IMG/VR virus record: IMGVR_UViG_3300046820_001070
Span: 1 to 49,761 of that record
DNA from: a virus
Direction: 5' to 3' (one strand)
Length of the DNA: 49,761 nucleotides
Of this stretch, positions 7,003-15,797 are shown piece after piece. The position numbers were made by a program, and so were the translations under genes. Position 1 is the stretch's first letter. Each line of letters starts with the position of its first letter. The notes under the pieces are model-generated. The model was not told where the DNA came from and did no database searches. It worked only from the letters and a program-made list of their open reading frames with translations.

Positions 7003-8616
7003 ATGGACTTAAAACAAATTATGACTGGCGCAAACCCTCAATCAGTAATGCTTGAGCAAACAAGAGGTTTGAAAGCTAAGTGGGAAAAAACAGGCTTGTT
7101 AGAGAACGCAGGTTCTGAAACAGCAAAGCATGGTATGGCAGTAATGTTAGAAAACCAAGCAAAACAATTATTAGATGAAGCTACAAGAACAGGTACATCT
7201 GCAGGTTCTGAAGAGTGGGCTGGTGTAGCGTTACCATTGGTAAGAAGAGTATTCGGAAGCATTGCTTCTAAAGAATTCGTTTCTGTACAACCAATGAACC
7301 TACCTTCAGGTCTTATCTTCTATATGGACTTTAAATATGGTACCGATGTAGCAGGTAATCCGTCTTTCCAAAACAATTCATTATTCGGTAATGGTGGTGA
7401 ATTTGGTAAAGATTCTTTATCTCCAGCAGGTAACAAATTAGGTTCTACTCAAGTAGCAGAAGGTGGTTTATATGGTGCAGGTAGATTTGGATACACAATC
7501 AATAACAAAACTGCAGCAATTACTGCAACTTTTGCTTCTGCATCTTTAGCAGATATTGATTACGATTTATCTTCAGGTTCAGTTTCTGCATCTTTTGCAG
7601 GTAACACTTTGAAGAAAGTTGTAGTTGCATTACCAGCTGACGCTGATTTCAATGGTGTAAGAGCTTTCGAACCAACTTTATTGACTGGTTCTGTAACTGG
7701 ATATTTCCCTCAATACACAACTAAGAATGGTTCAAATGTTGAGTTCGTAGTAGCTGCAACAGGTTTATCAAACTTAGCGAATGTTGGTGTATCTTTAGCA
7801 TACCACGCACAACCAACTGATATCTCAAGAGGTGATTTTGAAGATAGAGGTTCTGACTTAGCAATTCCAGAAATCGAATTAGAATTGAAATCTGAACCAA
7901 TTGTTGCTAAGACAAGAAAATTAAAAGCAATTTGGACTCCAGAATTAGCTCAAGACTTAAACGCATACCATAGTGTAGACGCTGAAGCTGAGTTAACTCA
8001 AATGTTGTCTGAGTACATCTCTTTAGAAATCGACTTAGAAATCTTAGAAATGTTACAACAAAATGCTTTCACAACTGAATACTGGTCTTCTAAAGTAGGA
8101 TACGATTGGAACGGAAACGGATTCTCAATTGATTCATCAGCAGCGGCAGCATCAGCTTATACAAAGAGTACTTGGTATCAAACTTTGGGTATTAAATTAC
8201 AAAAAGTTTCTAACAAGATTCATCAGTTAACAATGAGAGGTGGTGCTAACTTCGTAGTAGTATCTCCAAACGTTGCAACTATTTTAGAATCAATGAATGG
8301 TTTCTCTGCTAACCCAGGTAAAGACGCTTTATCTTTTGCAGCAGGTGTAACTAACATCGGTTCAATCTCTAACAGATATGACGTTTATAAAAACCCATAT
8401 ATGACAGAGAACGTTATCTTAATGGGCTTCAAAGGTTCTAACTTCTTCGAAACAGGAGCAGTTTACGCACCATATGTACCATTGATTATGACTCCATTAG
8501 TTTATGACCCAACTAACTTCACTCCAAGAAGAGGTGTTATGACTAGATACGCTAAGAAAATCGTAAGACCAGAGTTCTACGGTAAGATTATCGTTGATGG
8601 TTTAAACACTTTATAA
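7003..8616 (+). CDS. 23: Major capsid protein (T4 gp23 family)
   Basis: A 537-residue HK97-fold capsid protein forming the hexamers of the head. It aligns by eye with T4 gp23: the N-terminal WEKTGLLEN resembles T4 WKPLLEG; ENQAKQLLDEA (residues 50-60) matches the T4 ENQEKD region; and SVQPMNLPSGLIFYMDFKYG is the T4 VQPMNSPTGQVF region. The likely gp21 processing site is after Glu59 (LLDE|AT), giving a mature chain of about 478 residues. A Gly/Ser/Ala-rich stretch at about residues 130-270 fits the insertion domain. A perfect-stem terminator lies 44 bases after the stop. Codon use is smoother than in neighbours, as expected for the most abundant protein. Confidence 0.96.
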   Translation: MDLKQIMTGANPQSVMLEQTRGLKAKWEKTGLLENAGSETAKHGMAVMLENQAKQLLDEATRTGTSAGSEEWAGVALPLVRRVFGSIASKEFVSVQPMNLPSGLIFYMDFKYGTDVAGNPSFQNNSLFGNGGEFGKDSLSPAGNKLGSTQVAEGGLYGAGRFGYTINNKTAAITATFASASLADIDYDLSSGSVSASFAGNTLKKVVVALPADADFNGVRAFEPTLLTGSVTGYFPQYTTKNGSNVEFVVAATGLSNLANVGVSLAYHAQPTDISRGDFEDRGSDLAIPEIELELKSEPIVAKTRKLKAIWTPELAQDLNAYHSVDAEAELTQMLSEYISLEIDLEILEMLQQNAFTTEYWSSKVGYDWNGNGFSIDSSAAAASAYTKSTWYQTLGIKLQKVSNKIHQLTMRGGANFVVVSPNVATILESMNGFSANPGKDALSFAAGVTNIGSISNRYDVYKNPYMTENVILMGFKGSNFFETGAVYAPYVPLIMTPLVYDPTNFTPRRGVMTRYAKKIVRPEFYGKIIVDGLNTL

Positions 8617-8660
8617 TCTTTGAGTAGATTTTAGTAGTTAAAAACTAAAAATATAGAAAA

Positions 8661-8690
8661 AGGGAAAGTAGAAATACTTTCCCTTTTTTA
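8661..8690 (+). terminator. Rho-independent terminator after the capsid gene
   Basis: A perfect 10-bp stem (AGGGAAAGTA at 8661-8670, TACTTTCCCT at 8675-8684) with a GAAA tetraloop is followed by a T-run. It ends the scaffold/capsid transcript. Confidence 0.92.
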
Positions 8691-8695
8691 TTTTG

Positions 8696-8705
8696 TATAT
8701 TTATT
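8696..8705 (+). promoter_or_regulatory. Promoter-like box TATATTTATT
   Basis: One copy of the recurrent box, directly after the capsid terminator and 14 bases before the ATG at 8720. The placement after a terminator supports a new transcript start. Confidence 0.55.
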
Positions 8706-8719
8706 AGAAATTACATCAA

Positions 8720-9943
8720 ATGGCATATCCGGAAAAACAATATCATAGAGAAGAAACTGCAAAAGAATATACAAAAATTTATACATTAGAATCTACTGAT
8801 GAAGTTGTTATAAAGCAGGAGGATGGTATGATGGGATATATATCGGCGGGACAATTTGCAACAACTGGTTCAAACATATTTGATGGTGGGCAAATTATAT
8901 TTGGAAATTTAAATATTGATGGTGATATTATTGCAAATCAATTCATAGTAACAACATCATCGGTAAATCACTTTACTGCATCTACTAATTTTGGATTAGA
9001 TGAAGGAGATACTCACACATTTACTGGTTCGGTTTATATTACCGGTTCACTTAATGTAATTGGTGGTATCAATGGACAAATAAATGCAACTAATGGTGTA
9101 GTAAGTTCATCTGCACAAATAACTGCATTTGGTTTTGTTAGTGGTAGTTACGAAACAACTGGTAGAAGTATTCTAAGTTCATCTGCACAAATTAAAAACT
9201 ACGGAGATTTTGCAACAACCGGTTCTAATACATTCATAGGAAATCAAACTATTACGGGTTCATTTTTAGTAAGTGGTTCAACAACTCAAATCGGAAACAA
9301 TATTTTATTAGGAAATACTATAATGAGTGGAACATTAGATGTAAGTGGTTCAACTACATTCAGAGGAACAAATAAAATTAGTGGAGCATTTTATATTGAA
9401 AGTAGTAGTTTATTTTATCAAAATACGGGTTCAGCATTAGTATCATATGACCAAACAACGGGTGAGTTATTTCATACAACATATGCATCAGCATTACCAG
9501 CTATTTTTGCAGCTGGTGGATTTTATTCAACACAAACTCAAAGTGGAAGTGCAAATCAAAGTGGTTCATTTACATTTAATAACACTTTGGGTGTAAATGC
9601 AATTACAATTCAAAGTGGTTCTCATATAGTTTGTGATAGACCTGCTTTATATAATATTCAATTTAGTATTCAAATAGTTCAAGGTTCACAATCCGCCGAT
9701 TTAGCAGTTTGGTTAAAAAGAAATGGTGTGAATATACCAAATAGTGCAACATATGTTACAATTCCTTCAAACACTAAAAAAGTAGTAGCATTAAATTTAT
9801 GGGAATCTACGACAAATGTGGGTGATTATTTTGAAATAGCATATCAATCACAAAGGAGTGATACAACTTATGAATATATTGCAGCAACAGGAAATATTCC
9901 TGCATCACCATCTATCATTGTAACAATAAACCAAGTTAGATAA
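8720..9943 (+). CDS. Virion fibre with C1q-like C-terminal domain
   Basis: A 407-residue structural protein. Residues 1-45 form a charged N-terminal attachment region (MAYPEKQYHREETAKEYTK). Residues 50-260 are Ser/Thr/Gly-rich beta repeats carrying modules shared with the other fibres here (TTGSNTFIGNQTITGS, VVSSSAQI, THTFTGSVYITGS). The last 130 residues (YNIQFSIQIVQGSQSADLAV, then VVALNLWESTTNVGDYFEIAY) look like a C1q/TNF-type jelly roll, a common trimeric receptor-binding tip in phages. It has its own terminator upstream and promoter-like box. It sits between capsid and neck genes, so it may be a head fibre, whisker or collar fibre rather than a tail fibre. Confidence 0.75.
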   Translation: MAYPEKQYHREETAKEYTKIYTLESTDEVVIKQEDGMMGYISAGQFATTGSNIFDGGQIIFGNLNIDGDIIANQFIVTTSSVNHFTASTNFGLDEGDTHTFTGSVYITGSLNVIGGINGQINATNGVVSSSAQITAFGFVSGSYETTGRSILSSSAQIKNYGDFATTGSNTFIGNQTITGSFLVSGSTTQIGNNILLGNTIMSGTLDVSGSTTFRGTNKISGAFYIESSSLFYQNTGSALVSYDQTTGELFHTTYASALPAIFAAGGFYSTQTQSGSANQSGSFTFNNTLGVNAITIQSGSHIVCDRPALYNIQFSIQIVQGSQSADLAVWLKRNGVNIPNSATYVTIPSNTKKVVALNLWESTTNVGDYFEIAYQSQRSDTTYEYIAATGNIPASPSIIVTINQVR

Positions 9944-9960
9944 GATTCTTTTTTTATTCT

Positions 9961-9970
9961 TATATTTATA
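9961..9970 (+). promoter_or_regulatory. Promoter-like box TATATTTATA
   Basis: An exact copy of the recurrent box, 25 bases upstream of the neck-protein ATG at 9996. Confidence 0.55.
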
Positions 9971-9995
9971 GTAGTAAAACTATAAACTTTAAGTA

Positions 9996-11207
9996 ATGTC
10001 TGTAAATACATATTGGTCAGGTGCAACGGCAGCAGAATTTTCATCTTCGGTAGTAACGGCAACCGCAACTCCATTTGGAATATATGATAATGATGTTGAT
10101 TTTAAAAATGACGCACCTAAAACTTCAGTTTGGGTAGCAAAAAGATTGGGATATCCCATTGTTAATATTGAATTAGATAATCAACAAATTTGGGCATGTT
10201 TTGAAGAATCGGTATCAGAATATTCTGCACAAGTTAACCAATTCAATCTTAGAAATAATTTAGATATCCTCAGAGGACAACCAAAAGGTAAAGTTGCAAA
10301 CTATTCACAAACGCTTGTAGATGGTTCATTTTTACCAACAACTGTTCGTATGTCTCAACAATATGGAACTTTGGCAGGTGTCGGTGGTTCTACTGCAATT
10401 AAAAAAGCATATGTTAATTTGACGGCATCGGTTCAAATATACGATTTAATAAATCAGGGAATTGATGTTAAAACCGGAAATACAATATCATCTTCATTAG
10501 ACTATGCAACATCAACAATTGATGTAACAAGAGTATATCACGAAGCAATACCCGCTATTACAAGATTCTTTGACCCGTATTCAGTTGGTGCACAGGGAAC
10601 TTTAAATTTAATTTCCGAATTGGGATTTGGTAACTATTCACCTGCAGCACAATTCTTAATGATGCCACTTTATGAAGATGTATTGAGAATGCAACAGATT
10701 GAATTCAATGACCACATCAGAAAATCGGCACATACATTTAATATCGTAGATAATAAATTGGAAATATTTCCAGTTCCAACAGACAGTACGTTTAAGAAGG
10801 TATATTTTGAATATATGAATAGAGATGAATTTGAACACGATTCTCAAACCGTTCAATCCGATTCACTTTCCGACTATTCCGACATTCCATACGATTTTAT
10901 TCAATATTCAAATATAAATGAAGTAGGTAAACAATGGATTAGAAAATACACCCTTGCACTTGCAAAAGAATTATTGGGTGCAATTAGAGAAAAATATAAT
11001 TCAATTCCAATTCCAGATGGTGAGGTGACTTTGGATGGTGGGGCATTGAGAGCAGAAGCACAAGTAGAGAAAGACGCACTTATTACGCAATTGAGGGAAA
11101 ACTTGGAAGAGATGAGTAGAATAAAGGTGATGGAAAATAAAGCACATGAATCAACTCACCAACAAGAAATGCTAAGAAAAGTTCCACTTAAAATATATGT
11201 AGGATAA
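9996..11207 (+). CDS. Neck protein (T4 gp13-like)
   Basis: A 403-residue protein that resembles the neck/head-completion proteins of marine T4-like phages: an N-terminal region with WVAKRLGYPIVNIEL followed by the helix WACFEESVSEYSAQVNQF, a long variable middle, and a C-terminal helical segment (KYTLALAKELLGAIREKYNS) ending in a charged coiled coil. In T4, gp13 and gp14 form the neck that closes the filled head and joins it to the tail. The next genes (gp14-like and gp15-like) support this. It is longer than T4 gp13 (309 residues). One base separates it from the next gene. Confidence 0.7.
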   Translation: MSVNTYWSGATAAEFSSSVVTATATPFGIYDNDVDFKNDAPKTSVWVAKRLGYPIVNIELDNQQIWACFEESVSEYSAQVNQFNLRNNLDILRGQPKGKVANYSQTLVDGSFLPTTVRMSQQYGTLAGVGGSTAIKKAYVNLTASVQIYDLINQGIDVKTGNTISSSLDYATSTIDVTRVYHEAIPAITRFFDPYSVGAQGTLNLISELGFGNYSPAAQFLMMPLYEDVLRMQQIEFNDHIRKSAHTFNIVDNKLEIFPVPTDSTFKKVYFEYMNRDEFEHDSQTVQSDSLSDYSDIPYDFIQYSNINEVGKQWIRKYTLALAKELLGAIREKYNSIPIPDGEVTLDGGALRAEAQVEKDALITQLRENLEEMSRIKVMENKAHESTHQQEMLRKVPLKIYVG

Positions 11208-11208
11208 T

Positions 11209-11676
11209 ATGCCAAAGTTTATGTTAGGGAGAGACTTGCAACTCTTCAGAAGTATTGCAAGAGAATTAGTAGACAAAGTAATCGAAAATACTTGCGTATT
11301 ATTTAAAGTAAATTTAAATGAAACCAAAGTAAATATTTATGGTGAATCCACTAACAAAACTTGGTATCCCGGTGTTGAATTATTTGTATTGATAGATAAA
11401 GAGCCAGAAAATGTTCAATATGAAGGATTTGGTCCTGATAATACACAAAATATAACTTTCAAATTTGATAGATTATTGTGTGAAGAACGAAATATATATC
11501 CGGAAATTGGTGATGTAATCTATTTTGATAACTCTTATTATGAAATAGATAATACAAATGAAATTCAATTTGTGGGTGGTTTACCTGGTGAAAATAGTGA
11601 TAGAAATTGGAGTATCGTATGTTCTACATTTATGGTAAGTAAATCTAATTTAAACATAGAAGAAAGAATAAAATAA
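11209..11676 (+). CDS. Neck protein (T4 gp14-like)
   Basis: A 155-residue protein, mostly beta. The C-terminal half carries the pattern of gp14-type neck proteins of marine phages: IYPEIGDVIYFDNSYYEI, then IQFVGG, then a final strand pair ending NWSIVCSTFMVSKSNLNIEE. It is shorter than T4 gp14 (256 residues). It is placed directly between the gp13-like and gp15-like genes with one-base gaps, which is the main support. Role: head closure and docking surface for the tail terminator. Confidence 0.62.
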   Translation: MPKFMLGRDLQLFRSIARELVDKVIENTCVLFKVNLNETKVNIYGESTNKTWYPGVELFVLIDKEPENVQYEGFGPDNTQNITFKFDRLLCEERNIYPEIGDVIYFDNSYYEIDNTNEIQFVGGLPGENSDRNWSIVCSTFMVSKSNLNIEERIK

Positions 11677-11677
11677 T

Positions 11678-12793
11678 ATGTCTACAAATCCACTAAGACA
11701 AAATAATAATAGAGCAAACGAAATAAAATCTACAAAAGGAGATTTAAAACAAAGTATTTCTTTGTTTGATATCGACTATGCTATGATGTCATATTTGGAA
11801 GATACTGCATTACCCACTTTGGATGATAATGGAACTGCATTAAAAATTCCTGTGGTATATGGCAATTCAGAAAGATGGAATGGTTCTCGTAGAGAAGGTG
11901 TATTTAGAGATTCAAAGGGTAAAATACAATTACCGATAATGATGATACGAAGAACATCTATTACAAAAGATGAGACCATGCCAATGTTAAATCGACATGT
12001 ATCTTATTCGGGTATTACAAAATATTCAAAAGATAATAGATACGATAGATTCAGCGCACTAGGTGGAAACATTAAACCAAAATACGAAATATACAAAATT
12101 CAAATGCCGGAATATGTGGAATTGAATTACGATTGTATGGTTTGGACAAGTTATACCGAACAATTAAATGCAGTAATAGAACAATTACAATATACATCTT
12201 CATATTGGGGTGATAAAGAAAAATTTAAATTTAGAACAAGTTTAAGTGATTTTAATATAATAAATGAAGTTGGTGAAGGAACGGAAAGAATAAATAGAAT
12301 TGAATTTAGTTTATCGGTTAAAGCATATTTACTTCCTGAAAAATTTGACGGAGAGAATACAATTAAAAAATCAATGTCAACAAAGAGAGTTGTAGTTGCA
12401 ACCGAAGTAGATGTAACCGGAAATGGTAGATTGGAAGGAATGTTAACAACACCATCTCCATATTATGACAATAAAGATTTAATTGATTTCTTATCTTTAA
12501 ATAATAGTAAATCACAAAATCCAACAACAAATGATACTATAACATTTACAGGAATAAAGTTAATAAAAACACCTGCACAATTAGTATCTGTCGTATCATC
12601 TGGATTATTTATAGTTGATAACACATACGATATAAAAGTTTATATAAATGGTGTAAGATATTATCAATATACACATTTTACTACATCGTATGAAAATAAT
12701 GGATTAACTATTGATTTTAATACAGGATTATTTAGTGCACCTGTGAATTCTGGTGATGAAATTGTAATAACGGGTAAATTTATAGAACTATAA
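11678..12793 (+). CDS. 15: Tail terminator / sheath stabiliser (T4 gp15-like) with extra C-terminal domain
   Basis: A 371-residue protein. Residues 30-245 follow T4 gp15: IPVVYGNSERW near the start (T4 IPITYASKEHF), a run of PIMMIRRTSI, YEIYKIQMPEYVELNYDCMV, a helix TEQLNAVIEQLQYTSSYWGD and the closing INRIEFSLSVKAYLLPE. gp15 caps the tail tube and sheath and binds the neck. About 110 residues at the C-terminus are extra; their end (YDIKVYINGVRYYQYTHF, then GDEIVITGKF) matches the C-termini of the next two gene products. The stop overlaps the next start (TAATG). Confidence 0.78.
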   Translation: MSTNPLRQNNNRANEIKSTKGDLKQSISLFDIDYAMMSYLEDTALPTLDDNGTALKIPVVYGNSERWNGSRREGVFRDSKGKIQLPIMMIRRTSITKDETMPMLNRHVSYSGITKYSKDNRYDRFSALGGNIKPKYEIYKIQMPEYVELNYDCMVWTSYTEQLNAVIEQLQYTSSYWGDKEKFKFRTSLSDFNIINEVGEGTERINRIEFSLSVKAYLLPEKFDGENTIKKSMSTKRVVVATEVDVTGNGRLEGMLTTPSPYYDNKDLIDFLSLNNSKSQNPTTNDTITFTGIKLIKTPAQLVSVVSSGLFIVDNTYDIKVYINGVRYYQYTHFTTSYENNGLTIDFNTGLFSAPVNSGDEIVITGKFIEL

Positions 12794-13122
12794 TGAAAAG
12801 GAGTTTACTTGATATGACAAAAACCATTAGTAGAAATAATGGTCATACTAATTTAGTTGCAAAAAATTTAACGGACTCAACTTATTGGATTTATGAAGCA
12901 AATGGGTGGAGGTTTAAGGATATATTAAGAGAAATTGAATATAGAACGCAACAAGATAGAATACATTTGTATATAAACACACAAAGTATAAGTGCAAGAG
13001 ACTATATAGTCGAAGAAGGCCCGAATGGTTTATTGGTAAAGTTTATTAAAAGTAGATTTGAATACAATTTGGATAGTGATGATTTTATAGAAATAAAAGG
13101 AGATATAGAACAATATGCTTAA
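12793..13122 (+). CDS. Small virion protein sharing the gp15-tail C-terminal domain
   Basis: A 109-residue protein of unknown function. The second half (IHLYINTQSISARDYIVEE, then NGLLVKFIKSRF and DDFIEIKGDI) has the same strand pattern as the C-terminus of the gp15-like protein and of the next product, so it is probably a small beta sandwich. The ATG at 12793 overlaps the gp15 stop. An alternative ATG at 12814 is preceded by AAGGAG (ten bases spacing), one of the few Shine-Dalgarno-like sequences in the window. The end overlaps the next gene by eight bases. Inferred role: neck, collar or fibre attachment. Confidence 0.68.
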   Translation: MKRSLLDMTKTISRNNGHTNLVAKNLTDSTYWIYEANGWRFKDILREIEYRTQQDRIHLYINTQSISARDYIVEEGPNGLLVKFIKSRFEYNLDSDDFIEIKGDIEQYA

Positions 13123-13600
13123 TAGATTCAATTCAAATTCTAGAAAACTAAATAAAGTTGTTCCAAAGGTTAATATTAATAATCTTAGTAATAATGATTT
13201 GACCGGAAGTTTACAAAATATAGAAATTCCAAATAATACAAAATTTCAATCTAAAGTTCGTTCAAATCCAAATCCTATAAAATTAGTAAATAATAAAACA
13301 AAAATATCTAATTTTTATCAAGAAATATTACAAAATAGTGCAAGAATGATTCAAAAAGGAATTGATTCATTTGATAATAGTGGATTTGGTAGTTTAATAA
13401 TTTATAGTTCATCTTTAGATTATGGAACGGAAGGAGCAAATCCTGATAACTTTGATGTATTAGTTTATGGATTGCAAATACCAGGAGATTATTCAATAAA
13501 AGAAATTGAAAACAATGTTGTTGTAACTTTGAATAATGAATATATAGATTTTGATTCTGTAACGATAGATGATATTTATGTTATAGGTAAATTTAAATAA
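13115..13600 (+). CDS. Virion protein with Asn-rich N-terminus and shared C-terminal domain
   Basis: A 161-residue protein. The first 90 residues are Asn/Lys/Ser-rich, low in hydrophobics and probably extended. The C-terminal 60 residues (DNFDVLVYGLQIPGDYSIKE, then IDDIYVIGKFK) repeat the strand pattern found at the ends of the two preceding proteins. It overlaps the previous gene by eight bases and is followed by a LamG adhesin with one base between. The tight chaining from gp15 to the adhesins suggests that these proteins link an adhesin to the neck or tail top. Function unknown. Confidence 0.65.
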   Translation: MLNRFNSNSRKLNKVVPKVNINNLSNNDLTGSLQNIEIPNNTKFQSKVRSNPNPIKLVNNKTKISNFYQEILQNSARMIQKGIDSFDNSGFGSLIIYSSSLDYGTEGANPDNFDVLVYGLQIPGDYSIKEIENNVVVTLNNEYIDFDSVTIDDIYVIGKFK

Positions 13601-13601
13601 T

Positions 13602-14330
13602 ATGGGAATAGAATTCACAAACGGATTTAGTATAACGAAAAATAATAATTCAACACCAGCACCAGTTTCCGGATTGCAATTTTATTTACAAACCGCACCA
13701 TCTTCCGGAACAACTTGGACAGATGTGAGTGGTAATGGTAGAAATGCAACTTTATATGGAAGTACATCATATGTTTCTAATAATGGTGGTGGTATAAAAT
13801 TATTAAACTCATCATTTGGAGGAGATGCGTATATTAGCGTTCCATATAATATTGGTAGTAATACTTCAACCATTGAAATTGTAGCATCATTCAATACTAC
13901 ATCACATTGGGCAACTATTTGGGGTAATGAGGCATATAGTTTTAGTAAAGGATATTTTGCATATATGGGAACATCTACTTCAATGATTTGGGGTTCACCT
14001 ACATCAAATACCACAAATGTAACTATAACTGCTTCAAATGCAATAAGACATTGGATATTTGTAATAAATGGTACAAGTAAAATTTTATATTTAAATGGTA
14101 GTCAATTTGCAACAGCAACTACTAATGACCCAACTGGTGGGTATGCAACGTCTGAATTTCTTTTTGGTGCAAGACACACAAATGTAGGAATGGGTGCAAC
14201 AGATAAATTAAACAGTAGTATTTCTGCAAACCAACCTGTATTTTATCAAATGAGAGTTTATAATAAAGCATTGTCACCATCGGAAGTAACAACAAATTTT
14301 AACGAAATAAAATCGACATACGGATTATAA
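13602..14330 (+). CDS. LamG / concanavalin-like lectin adhesin
   Basis: A 242-residue protein. Residues 1-13 (MGIEFTNGFSITK) are a short tag shared with the next gene product. Residues 22-240 form a LamG/concanavalin-A-like domain: SGLQFYL, WTDVSGNGRNATLYGS, the strands IEIVASFNTTSHWATIWG, RHWIFVINGTSKILYLNGSQ, and the closing FYQMRVYNKALSPSEVTTNF. This domain binds carbohydrate in many secreted and phage proteins. The same domain occurs at the C-terminus of the Hint-domain fibre at 31725. There is no signal peptide. Inferred role: a virion adhesin recognising host polysaccharide. Confidence 0.85.
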   Translation: MGIEFTNGFSITKNNNSTPAPVSGLQFYLQTAPSSGTTWTDVSGNGRNATLYGSTSYVSNNGGGIKLLNSSFGGDAYISVPYNIGSNTSTIEIVASFNTTSHWATIWGNEAYSFSKGYFAYMGTSTSMIWGSPTSNTTNVTITASNAIRHWIFVINGTSKILYLNGSQFATATTNDPTGGYATSEFLFGARHTNVGMGATDKLNSSISANQPVFYQMRVYNKALSPSEVTTNFNEIKSTYGL

Positions 14331-14338
14331 TAATAAAG

Positions 14339-14348
14339 AATATTTATA
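14339..14348 (+). promoter_or_regulatory. Promoter-like box AATATTTATA
   Basis: A copy of the recurrent box lying in the 37-base gap between two adhesin genes, 19 bases before the ATG at 14368. Confidence 0.5.
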
Positions 14349-14367
14349 ACTAAATAAAAGCATTAAT

Positions 14368-14838
14368 ATGGGAATAGAATTTTCAAACGGATTCACAATA
14401 ACTAAAAATACTCTAAATGATAATATACCAGGAGTAGGAGAATGGTTCTTTTATAGTGATGAAGGTAATATAAATGCAGGCCCACCTGAAAATAATGGTA
14501 ATACAATATTCATAGTAGAAGGTATACCAAATATTGAAACATTTAATCCAAATGCAAGTAGTGGAACCGATTACATTTATTTTAACCCACTAGATGCGAC
14601 AGGTGCCGATTATTTTAACGATTTTCAACAATTGGTAGATGCAGGTGGAACACTTACACTTAATCAAAATGGAGATACTGCAATTTTTAATACAGTTGGT
14701 TCAATTGGTGGATTTGAAATGTTACCTATTAGCACATATTGGATTTTTAGAGTAAAATTATCCGTTGCAACTCAAACTAAAGAATCAAATGCACCATATG
14801 TTTATGCTGACCCAATTTCTTTAACATTTGGTGCATAA
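14368..14838 (+). CDS. Small adhesin-like virion protein with shared N-terminal tag
   Basis: A 156-residue protein that begins MGIEFSNGFTITKN, almost identical to the first 14 residues of the preceding LamG protein, while the rest is unrelated. The body is beta-rich and acidic (WFFYSDEGNINAGPPENNGN, a TDYIYFNPLDATGADYF segment, and a final YADPISLTFGA strand). I do not recognise a family. The shared tag with different bodies suggests a common docking peptide carrying interchangeable tips. Confidence 0.65.
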   Translation: MGIEFSNGFTITKNTLNDNIPGVGEWFFYSDEGNINAGPPENNGNTIFIVEGIPNIETFNPNASSGTDYIYFNPLDATGADYFNDFQQLVDAGGTLTLNQNGDTAIFNTVGSIGGFEMLPISTYWIFRVKLSVATQTKESNAPYVYADPISLTFGA

Positions 14839-14850
14839 TATCAATAAGTA

Positions 14851-15702
14851 ATGGCAAATTTAATTAGATTAAAACAAATTGAAAGTGGTTCACAGCTACA
14901 AACATCAGCCGAAGTTGGTTCTGACTTTAGTGGTGCCGTATATCAAATAATAGATGGTGCCGGTTTGTTTTCTTCATCGGCACAAGTTGATTTGGTTGAA
15001 GCATCTAATTATGACGGATTTGTTGTTCAATTGGATGTCACAATGAGTAGTGATTTGGAAGCATCAATAATAAGTGCATCTATTTCACAATCAATTTCAA
15101 TTTTGTCAAATACATATGTTACAACTGCTTCATTGAATACATTAAGTTCCTCAATTGCAAATACAGATAGTGCAAGTCAATATTTAATATCACAATTAAG
15201 TCAATCGGTTCAAGCAACTACTGGTGACTTTAGCGCATCGGTTGCAACGCAATTTAGCAGTTCTTATTCAACTATTTACTCAATTAGTTCTTCAACAAAT
15301 ACAACTATAAACAATTTAAGTTCTTCAATCAATACGTCAATTAGTGGTATTGATGCAAGATTTACAGGATTTAGTAGTTCAATTGATACTACAATATTGA
15401 ATAAGATAAATGCAGTTGGTGTAATTAGTTCTTCTGCACAATTAACAGGAGCAACATTGAAGGGTATTACAATTGCACCGGTGGATTCGGATTCTTACTC
15501 ATTAATTGTAAGTGGAGCAGTAGCAATAGTAAATGCAACCGGTTTACCAAATGGTAATTGGCTTGACGGAGACGTAGATACTACGGTTCCGGCACAATTG
15601 TATTTAGACGGAAATCCAACAACTGCATCGGTTCCACCACCGCCAGACCCGTCGACAAATAATCAACCAAACTCAAATATGATTGATATGGGTGAGTTTT
15701 AA
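14851..15702 (+). CDS. Ser-rich fibre protein, short
   Basis: A 283-residue fibre. The N-terminus MANLIRLKQIESGSQL is a variant of the attachment segment used by the other fibres. Residues 60-200 consist of Ser/Ile/Thr heptads (SASISQSISILSNTY, SSSINTSISGIDARFTGFSS) typical of a trimeric coiled coil or beta-helical shaft. SSSAQV/SSSAQL modules occur twice. The tail is a Pro-rich linker (SVPPPPDPSTNNQPN) ending MIDMGEF. The C-terminal Gly-Glu-Phe is also the end of the protein at 20700. It probably joins or extends other fibres, as there is no obvious receptor domain. Confidence 0.7.
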   Translation: MANLIRLKQIESGSQLQTSAEVGSDFSGAVYQIIDGAGLFSSSAQVDLVEASNYDGFVVQLDVTMSSDLEASIISASISQSISILSNTYVTTASLNTLSSSIANTDSASQYLISQLSQSVQATTGDFSASVATQFSSSYSTIYSISSSTNTTINNLSSSINTSISGIDARFTGFSSSIDTTILNKINAVGVISSSAQLTGATLKGITIAPVDSDSYSLIVSGAVAIVNATGLPNGNWLDGDVDTTVPAQLYLDGNPTTASVPPPPDPSTNNQPNSNMIDMGEF

Positions 15703-15751
15703 AAATAAAAAAATATTAATAGAATAAAATCAGGGATTTCATAATAAAACT

Positions 15752-15761
15752 CATATTTATT
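15752..15761 (+). promoter_or_regulatory. Promoter-like box CATATTTATT
   Basis: A near copy of the recurrent box in the 95-base gap before the giant fibre gene (ATG at 15798). Confidence 0.45.
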
Positions 15762-15797
15762 ACCGAATAACCTTAATTAAGAGAATAACATTAAAAT

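Noticed and set aside
11333-11345. AATATTTATGG inside the gp14-like gene as a promoter
   Set aside because: It lies in the middle of a coding region with no gene start downstream; taken as chance in AT-rich DNA.
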